Of a stretch of 41,567 bases of DNA, positions 36,729-41,567 are shown piece after piece. The translations under genes and the position numbers were made by a program. The stretch's first letter is position 1. Each line of letters opens with the position of its first letter. Below the pieces are notes generated by a model. It saw only the letters and a list, made by a program, of their open reading frames with translations, had not been told where the DNA came from and did no database searches. The DNA lies in the IMG/VR virus record IMGVR_UViG_3300023443_000076, positions 1 through 41,567 of that record; one strand, given 5' to 3'. The DNA is from a virus.

Positions 36729-38192
36729 ATGCCTCGCGTAGAATTGCCCTTCGCTGATGGCTTCTATGTTAGCCAGAGTACGCCATTAATTGATAAACGG
36801 GTTGTGAATTGTTATCCGGTCATTCCGCAAGCTGCTGCTTTAAGCAGTAGAGCATTATTAAGAACGCCTGGCATTACTCAGTTTATTAGTGTGAATGAGC
36901 CTAATAGTCGCGGAGTACTTACGTTTAATGATGGTATTCCTTATCGGGTGATAGGCAACTCTTTAATATCTACCACTTCTCTCGGTGTGGTTACGAATCA
37001 CGGCACTATTACGGGTACATCTGATGTTTCAATATCTACGAATGGCATAAATATAGCCATTCAAGACCCCAATGGAGACAGCTTTTTCTTCACCCCATTA
37101 ACTAATACTTTAGAGCTGAATAATAACGCTGTCTTTCTGAGTTTCGGCCAAGCTAGAACTGTGACGTTTAAAGATGGATTTTATGTTTACACAACAGACA
37201 CAATCTTCTTTTCTTCATCGGTTAAAACTACAAATGACGGCAAGGATTTCAATGCGTTAGATTTCGCTGACGCTGAGATAAGTCCTGATAAGCTTATAGC
37301 TGGCCATAATAATCACAATCAATTATATATATTGGGTGAAACTACAATAGAGGTCTATCAGACTATTGCAACATCTGGGTTCCCGTTCCAAAGAATTCGA
37401 GGTGCTGTTATCCAGAAAGGTTGCGCGGCTCGTTTTTCTGTTGTGGAATTTGATAACAGTTTTCTATTTATTGGCGGGGATGTAGGAGAGCAGCCTGCTA
37501 TCTGGAAAATAGTCGGATCTAATGCACAGAAAATATCCACTAGTTCTATAGATCAGTTAATGCAGAAGAATACTGAAGCCGAGATAGCAAACGCGAGAGC
37601 CTTTACTTATTCACAGAACGGGAATTACTTTGCTGTGTTTACTATCGAAGACAATACATTTGTTTTCGACGCTACGACTTCTGCCTTATCTGGCAAGCCT
37701 GAATGGCACGAAAGACAAACAGGCATTACAGATGGGAATGGATTTCAGTCATGGCGTGCGATTCACGGAGTAAAAGCATTTGGAGAAATCCAAGTCGGAG
37801 ACGATAGGTCTGGAAGAGTTGGGAATCTAGACTTCAGCGTAAATACTGAATACGGCGACAAAGTAGAACGATTCTTTACTACCAAGCCATTTATAGAGCG
37901 TGGGAATGATATTTTTACGCATGAAATAGAACTTATAATGCAGACCGGTGTAGGTGATGCGACTACTCCAGACCCACAGATTAGGATGGATTATTCAGAT
38001 GATGGAGGTAGAACATTCGTTAGTGAAATTAGTAAATCAATGGGTAAAGTTGGACAGTTTAAAACACGTGTTCGGTGGAGTCGCTTAGGTAGTATTCCCA
38101 ATAATCGAGTATTGCGATTCAAGATGACTGATCCAGTTGAATATAATGTATTTGCTCTGTTTGCTAACGCGGAGGTGACAGAAAGTGGCTGA
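36729..38192 (+). CDS. P22 gp10-like packaged DNA stabilisation protein
   Basis: The 487-residue protein begins VELPFADGFYVSQSTPLIDK and RVVNCYPVIPQ, the hallmark of the gp10 family (P22 gp10 is about 470 residues). It forms the tail hub below gp4 and holds the spikes. WHERQTGITDGNGFQSWRAI and GNDIFTHEIELIMQTGVG are also typical. It starts directly after the gp4-like gene. Confidence 0.85.
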   Translation: MPRVELPFADGFYVSQSTPLIDKRVVNCYPVIPQAAALSSRALLRTPGITQFISVNEPNSRGVLTFNDGIPYRVIGNSLISTTSLGVVTNHGTITGTSDVSISTNGINIAIQDPNGDSFFFTPLTNTLELNNNAVFLSFGQARTVTFKDGFYVYTTDTIFFSSSVKTTNDGKDFNALDFADAEISPDKLIAGHNNHNQLYILGETTIEVYQTIATSGFPFQRIRGAVIQKGCAARFSVVEFDNSFLFIGGDVGEQPAIWKIVGSNAQKISTSSIDQLMQKNTEAEIANARAFTYSQNGNYFAVFTIEDNTFVFDATTSALSGKPEWHERQTGITDGNGFQSWRAIHGVKAFGEIQVGDDRSGRVGNLDFSVNTEYGDKVERFFTTKPFIERGNDIFTHEIELIMQTGVGDATTPDPQIRMDYSDDGGRTFVSEISKSMGKVGQFKTRVRWSRLGSIPNNRVLRFKMTDPVEYNVFALFANAEVTESG

Positions 38193-38448
38193 TGTTATAC
38201 CTCCTAGACGCGACGAACAATTAACAACTGACGGTATACCTACGCTTCGGTTCTCTGAGTATTTAGAGGAGATTGCTCAGAATAACAACGTCACAACCAC
38301 AATTATCACTAGCACCGTACAAAGCACAGCTTTAGCGCAAATATTCGCATTGGAAAACCGTATAGGCAGCGGTGATGCACTGACATCAGATGAAACAGGT
38401 TTTACTGTTGATACAGATAAACTATCAGTAGATATGGACGAGGCATAA
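38185..38448 (+). CDS. Small tail-region protein
   Basis: An 87-residue protein starting at GTG behind GGAGGTG, overlapping gp10. MADVIPPRRDEQLTTDGIPT and LRFSEYLEEIAQ resemble small proteins that follow neck genes in podophages. The rest is coiled and acidic. Confidence 0.55.
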   Translation: MADVIPPRRDEQLTTDGIPTLRFSEYLEEIAQNNNVTTTIITSTVQSTALAQIFALENRIGSGDALTSDETGFTVDTDKLSVDMDEA

Positions 38449-38450
38449 AG

Positions 38451-39716
38451 ATGGCAAAGCAAGTAATAAATGTAGGCGCTGCGGCAAATGATAGAACGGG
38501 TGATACCTGGCGCGATGCTTTTATTAAAACTAATTCTAATTTTACGGAATTATTTGATTTTGATGCTGCTTTAGGGTTTGTTTTCATTGGAAAAGAATCA
38601 GATTTCCCTATTCAAGACGCAACGACTATTACCTTAGCGTCGAATACTGTTCATATCATAACCGCTAGTTTTAGCACAGCTAAGAAATTTACTTGTAATA
38701 GCGGCTCAGTATTAACTATGGATAACCAATTCGGCCCTGTATTAACTTATACAGGTACTGGGAATATGTTCACTGGAACTGATGCTTTTTTTACAATTAG
38801 AGATATCTTTATTAGTTGTGCAGCAGCACAAGTGTTTGCTTTTACAGATACGGTGCCAGGAACTACTGTTTTTCTAGCAATTAATATATCTATTGTTACA
38901 TGCAGTAAAGTAGGAACATTTACCAGTGTTCAGGCTCTTGATCTCTCTGGTTCTAATAGTCTTTCAAGTGGCGATGGTATAACAATGGCGGGCACTGGCA
39001 CACTGCTCATGACTATCAGGCAATTTGCGATAGCTTCTACTTCTGCAACATTCAAAGCTATAGATTTAGGATCTTCAGTAATTCCTAATATTGAAGCATC
39101 AAATCTTATTGTGATAGCTCCTGCAGGTGCTTTTGGTATATCAGGTTTAGCGAATAGCGGAAACATCCCTACTGGCTTTCTTGCAATGGTAAGAGATAGC
39201 TCTTTCTCAGGAGGGGTGACTGATTTAGAGAATATAACAGTAGATGATATCAGGTGGTCATTCAGAGATAATTCACCAACAGCAGACACTCAACCAGATG
39301 CGATGATTTATCAAGATGGGAACGCAACAGCCACAGTAATCGCAGCACCAAGCACAGACGGGACTAATGCCGTTCTTCTTGCTGGTACATGGACAGAGCA
39401 AAGAGCATCAATCTTTACAACAACAGCAGCGGGAAGGATTACTTATATAGGGGAAAGAGATTTGACCACTCCTATTGATGTTGTTGCATCAGTTGATCCT
39501 GTATCAGATAGCACACTAGCTATCTATATAACAATTAACGGCACACGCGTTCAACCTACGGGGATTCCTGAGTTTGTAAAAGCGGCTGATAACGGGGTCA
39601 TGAGTACAATATGGCAAGAAAAATTAAGTACAAATGACTTCATTGAAATTTTTATAGAAAATCAAACGTCTGCTGCTAACATTTTAGTGTCTGATGTTGT
39701 TTTTAGGGTGAGATAA
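38451..39716 (+). CDS. Tail fibre-like protein
   Basis: The 421-residue protein opens AKQVINVGAAANDRTGDTWR then DAFIKTNSNFTELFDFDAA, a known N-terminal attachment motif of phage fibre proteins. The middle (about residues 60-280) has beta-helix-like short repeats and the C-terminus looks like a small beta-sandwich (TTTAAGRITYIGERD...ENQTSAANILVSDVVFRVR). It may be a second fibre besides the one at 3550, or a lateral neck fibre. Confidence 0.7.
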   Translation: MAKQVINVGAAANDRTGDTWRDAFIKTNSNFTELFDFDAALGFVFIGKESDFPIQDATTITLASNTVHIITASFSTAKKFTCNSGSVLTMDNQFGPVLTYTGTGNMFTGTDAFFTIRDIFISCAAAQVFAFTDTVPGTTVFLAINISIVTCSKVGTFTSVQALDLSGSNSLSSGDGITMAGTGTLLMTIRQFAIASTSATFKAIDLGSSVIPNIEASNLIVIAPAGAFGISGLANSGNIPTGFLAMVRDSSFSGGVTDLENITVDDIRWSFRDNSPTADTQPDAMIYQDGNATATVIAAPSTDGTNAVLLAGTWTEQRASIFTTTAAGRITYIGERDLTTPIDVVASVDPVSDSTLAIYITINGTRVQPTGIPEFVKAADNGVMSTIWQEKLSTNDFIEIFIENQTSAANILVSDVVFRVR

Positions 39717-40051
39717 TGGCTACCAATGTATTAGTTAATAGTATTCAAAATACTGCAGTAGATACTATACAGACGTTTTATAGTTCTCCTGGAACACCTG
39801 GAATTGGTACTATTATCACAGCATTTACGGCATCCAATAACACGACTAGCAGCAAGACCTATAAGGCGTACATTTTTGATTCATCGGGAACGGTGTTGCA
39901 GGCTGTTGTGCCACAAAAAATAGTGGTAAGAGATAGATTTGATTTGGGGCCATCAATTGTAGGCCAGATTATACCGCCTGGTGGCAGCCTCAGAATGGAA
40001 AGCAGTGCTGCGTTATCAATTGCATTCAGGGTAACAGGTAATGAATTGTAG
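39716..40051 (+). CDS. Small beta-rich tail protein
   Basis: A 111-residue all-beta protein (MATNVLVNSIQNTAVDTIQT...) with GQIIPPGGSLRMESSAALSI, typical of small fibre or neck-associated proteins. Starts in a TAATG overlap. Confidence 0.55.
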   Translation: MATNVLVNSIQNTAVDTIQTFYSSPGTPGIGTIITAFTASNNTTSSKTYKAYIFDSSGTVLQAVVPQKIVVRDRFDLGPSIVGQIIPPGGSLRMESSAALSIAFRVTGNEL

Positions 40052-40529
40052 ACTAAGAAAGGCAGAATCTATAAGCGAGGTTGCTCAAATACTAAAAGAC
40101 CCTGAGATATTTGAACGCATTGCTGAAGATGGTCAGACATTAGAGGATATGAAGATCCCGCTTGATGAATCTCAATGTTATATGTTGATTGAAGTAGAAG
40201 ATATGATTATTGGCGTATGGTGTTTATACCCTGCCAATAGTTCTACTTTGAATATTCATTGCAACATATTAAAAGATTACAGACAACACGCAGAAGAGGC
40301 GGCAAAATTGATAGTTAAATGGTTTGTTAAAGAATCGCCTAGTCAATACATTAAGCTTAATGCGGAGATACCTATTATCTATCCTGACGTGTATTTCTTC
40401 ACTAAAAAATTCGGGTTTCTTGATGAGGGTATTAACAGACAATCCATCAGTAAAAATGGTGGTATCATTGATCAGTGGCGGCTTGGATTAACAAGAGATG
40501 AAGCTGTGGATTTTTTGGGGGCTAAATAA
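40041..40529 (+). CDS. GNAT-fold-like protein in ejection module
   Basis: The 162-residue protein has CYMLIEVEDMIIGVWCLYPA (strands beta2-beta4), HAEEAAKLIVKWFVKE (helix alpha3) and YFFTKKFGFLDEG (the typical acetyltransferase end). A clear acetyl-CoA loop is not seen. Similar GNAT-like genes lie beside internal virion proteins in many podophages (compare T7 gp13). A virion assembly role is as likely as catalysis. Confidence 0.6.
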   Translation: MNCRLRKAESISEVAQILKDPEIFERIAEDGQTLEDMKIPLDESQCYMLIEVEDMIIGVWCLYPANSSTLNIHCNILKDYRQHAEEAAKLIVKWFVKESPSQYIKLNAEIPIIYPDVYFFTKKFGFLDEGINRQSISKNGGIIDQWRLGLTRDEAVDFLGAK

Positions 40530-40606
40530 TGATGTGGCACAAATTTAATTCAGCTTATCATGCTGTTAGGGCTGCTTGCTCTGGCAGAACGTGGAAGGGG
40601 GTATAA
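40529..40606 (+). CDS. Possible 25-residue peptide leading into the next gene
   Basis: The ATG overlaps the previous stop (TAATG) and the TAA lies one base before the proposed ATC start of the next gene. The peptide (MMWHKFNSAYHAVRAACSGR...) is unremarkable, so it may be a true gene or a translational bridge. Confidence 0.35.
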   Translation: MMWHKFNSAYHAVRAACSGRTWKGV

Positions 40607-40607
40607 C

Positions 40608-41384
40608 ATCGGATTTGTCAAGGATACGTTCTTTGGAGGCGCGGAGAAAAGGGCGGGTGAAAAGCAAGCTGAAGCCGCTAGAGCAAGCGCGAGACTAACA
40701 GCGGAACAATTTCAGGAAGTTAAAGGCTTGGCTTTACCTTTTGTTAAACCCGGCGCTCCCGCACTGCGACAACAAGCCTCTCTATCTGGTGCATTAGGGC
40801 CAGGAAGGCAAGCTCAAGCTTTCCGGCAGTTCCAGGAAGATCCAGGGACGCAGTTCTTGCGAGAGCAGGGGTTGAGGCTTATTGGATCAGGTGCAGCCGC
40901 CACAGGTCAATTAGGCGGCGGTGAGCGTCTACGTGAGTTAACAAGATTTAGTCAAGGTTTAGCATTACAAGACTTAAGTGCTAGGTTTGGTCGTTTAGGT
41001 GAAGTTGCCAGAACTGGAATAGCTGGGGTTGGCACTATTGCTGGTGCAGGAGCAGCGGCTGCAGGTATACAATCTCAAGCGTTACAAGCGGCTGGACAGG
41101 CACAGGCAGAAGGCATTACAGGACAAGCTGCGGGGATTAGAACGGGTATACAGGGACTAGGCGCGCTCCTTTCTGATGTACGTCTTAAGAAAAATATTGA
41201 ACGCATAGGAACTCTAGATAGTGGCCTTGGATGGTATAGATGGGAATGGACAGAACAAGGTGCATCTATTGCGGGCGATCAGTCTTGTCAAGGCGTATTA
41301 GCGCATGAGGCGCGAGAGGTATTTCCTGATGCTGTTATAGAGATTGATAATTATCTGCGTGTTGATTATGCGAGGATTCACTAA
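40608..41384 (+). CDS. Internal virion protein with C-terminal S74-type chaperone motif; apparent ATC start
   Basis: Related proteins start M-G-F-V-K or M-G-F-L and continue with GGA plus a helical Ala/Gln-rich body. Here the matching codon is ATC at 40608 (then GFVKDTFFGGAEKRAGEKQ), six bases after a strong AAGGGGG site, giving 258 residues. The ATG at 40560 in the same frame has no ribosome site. The body has GSGAAATGQLGGGERLRELT and ends with SDVRLKKNIERI...GVLAHEAREVFPDAV, the intramolecular chaperone/S74 pattern with the Ser-Asp cleavage pair. It leads the ejection protein block. Confidence 0.7.
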   Translation: MGFVKDTFFGGAEKRAGEKQAEAARASARLTAEQFQEVKGLALPFVKPGAPALRQQASLSGALGPGRQAQAFRQFQEDPGTQFLREQGLRLIGSGAAATGQLGGGERLRELTRFSQGLALQDLSARFGRLGEVARTGIAGVGTIAGAGAAAAGIQSQALQAAGQAQAEGITGQAAGIRTGIQGLGALLSDVRLKKNIERIGTLDSGLGWYRWEWTEQGASIAGDQSCQGVLAHEAREVFPDAVIEIDNYLRVDYARIH

Positions 41385-41567
41385 TGGCTGATGAATTATT
41401 TACTGGCCTGAGAGAAGCAGGCCGTGCGGTAGGTGCAGGACTTACTGCTTTTACTACGGGCGTTCCTCTTCCAGAGGTGCAGCGACAACGAGGAGAAGCT
41501 AGACTAGGGCTGCAGACATCTAGGGATGAAGCACGGATTAACTCTCTTGTGCGAGGCGCTCAACAGC
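41384..41567 (+). CDS. Internal virion / ejection protein, 5' part (continues at base 1)
   Basis: The ATG overlaps the previous stop (TAATG at 41382-41386) and opens MADELFTGLREAGRAVGAGL. Forty bases precede the terminal repeat, and the frame joins that of the gene ending at 1214 to give 417 residues. See the 3' part for role. Confidence 0.85.
   Translation, partial: MADELFTGLREAGRAVGAGLTAFTTGVPLPEVQRQRGEARLGLQTSRDEARINSLVRGAQQ
41424..41567. repeat. Terminal direct repeat, right copy
   Basis: Identical to bases 1-144 and in the same reading frame of the ejection protein gene, which shows the sequence closes on itself. Confidence 0.95.

Noticed and set aside
1-41567. CRISPR array, integrase, CI-like repressor, RNA polymerase
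   Set aside because: No regularly spaced repeats and no protein with the expected motifs was seen; a weakly conserved repressor among the small proteins cannot be excluded.

Overview
The window is a complete, linearised copy of a circular or terminally redundant tailed-phage genome. Bases 41424-41567 repeat bases 1-144 exactly, so the unique genome is 41,423 bp and one gene runs across the cut (41384 to the end, then 1-1214). The virion genes are those of a short-tailed podophage: terminase, large portal, scaffold, HK97-fold capsid, P22 gp4-like and gp10-like neck proteins, internal ejection proteins, and no tape measure or sheath. The replication and recombination set (ERF annealing protein, SSB-like protein, DUF1376 initiator, lambda P-like loader, NinB, NinG, endonuclease VII, YopX, DUF551, DUF3310) points to a gammaproteobacterial-type host. 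I found no integrase, repressor, RNA polymerase or tRNA, so lifestyle is undecided and a virulent phage is plausible.

Layout. 41384-4740: ejection proteins and receptor-binding tail protein. 4740-6807: small tail/lysis genes (basic repeat peptide, membrane proteins, M15-type endolysin, 3TM holin). 9047-6812: a leftward operon of small proteins, several Cys-rich, starting with a ribbon-helix-helix regulator. 9120-20533: the rightward early operon (annealing protein, initiator and loader, methyltransferase-like protein, HTH protein, endonuclease VII, YopX, a cluster of structured RNAs and micropeptides at 16.15-16.76 kb, SSB-like protein, NinB/NinG, metallophosphoesterase). 20587-22655: small late-early genes behind a good sigma70 promoter. 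22655-35406: packaging and head genes with accessory inserts, including a GroES-like protein and a probable Acb2/Tad1-type cyclic-nucleotide sponge. 35403-41384: neck, tail fibre and ejection genes.

The most unusual property is how accessory genes are inserted. At seven or more places a small gene is bracketed by a duplicated linker made of the last codons of a neighbouring gene plus its ribosome binding site, often diverged at third codon positions (terS, the GroES-like gene, the gene after the portal, the helicase-loader gene and others). terS also has two truncated, diverged copies of its 5' end upstream. In the two divergent early operons, two longer non-coding linkers (82 bp, identical; 53 bp, one mismatch) each recur once per operon in opposite orientation. 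They have TAAC...GTTA ends around an internal hairpin and stop codons inside or next to the end, which resembles integron attC sites, and each pair encloses a single but different small gene. A second focus is the stretch from 16156 to 16731, where several RNA-like folds occur, the best being a 159-nt element closed by an 18-bp stem with a G-U pair that fits only the + strand.

Functions rest on recognisable motifs and gene order, since no database search was possible. Many proteins under 100 residues remain unassigned.
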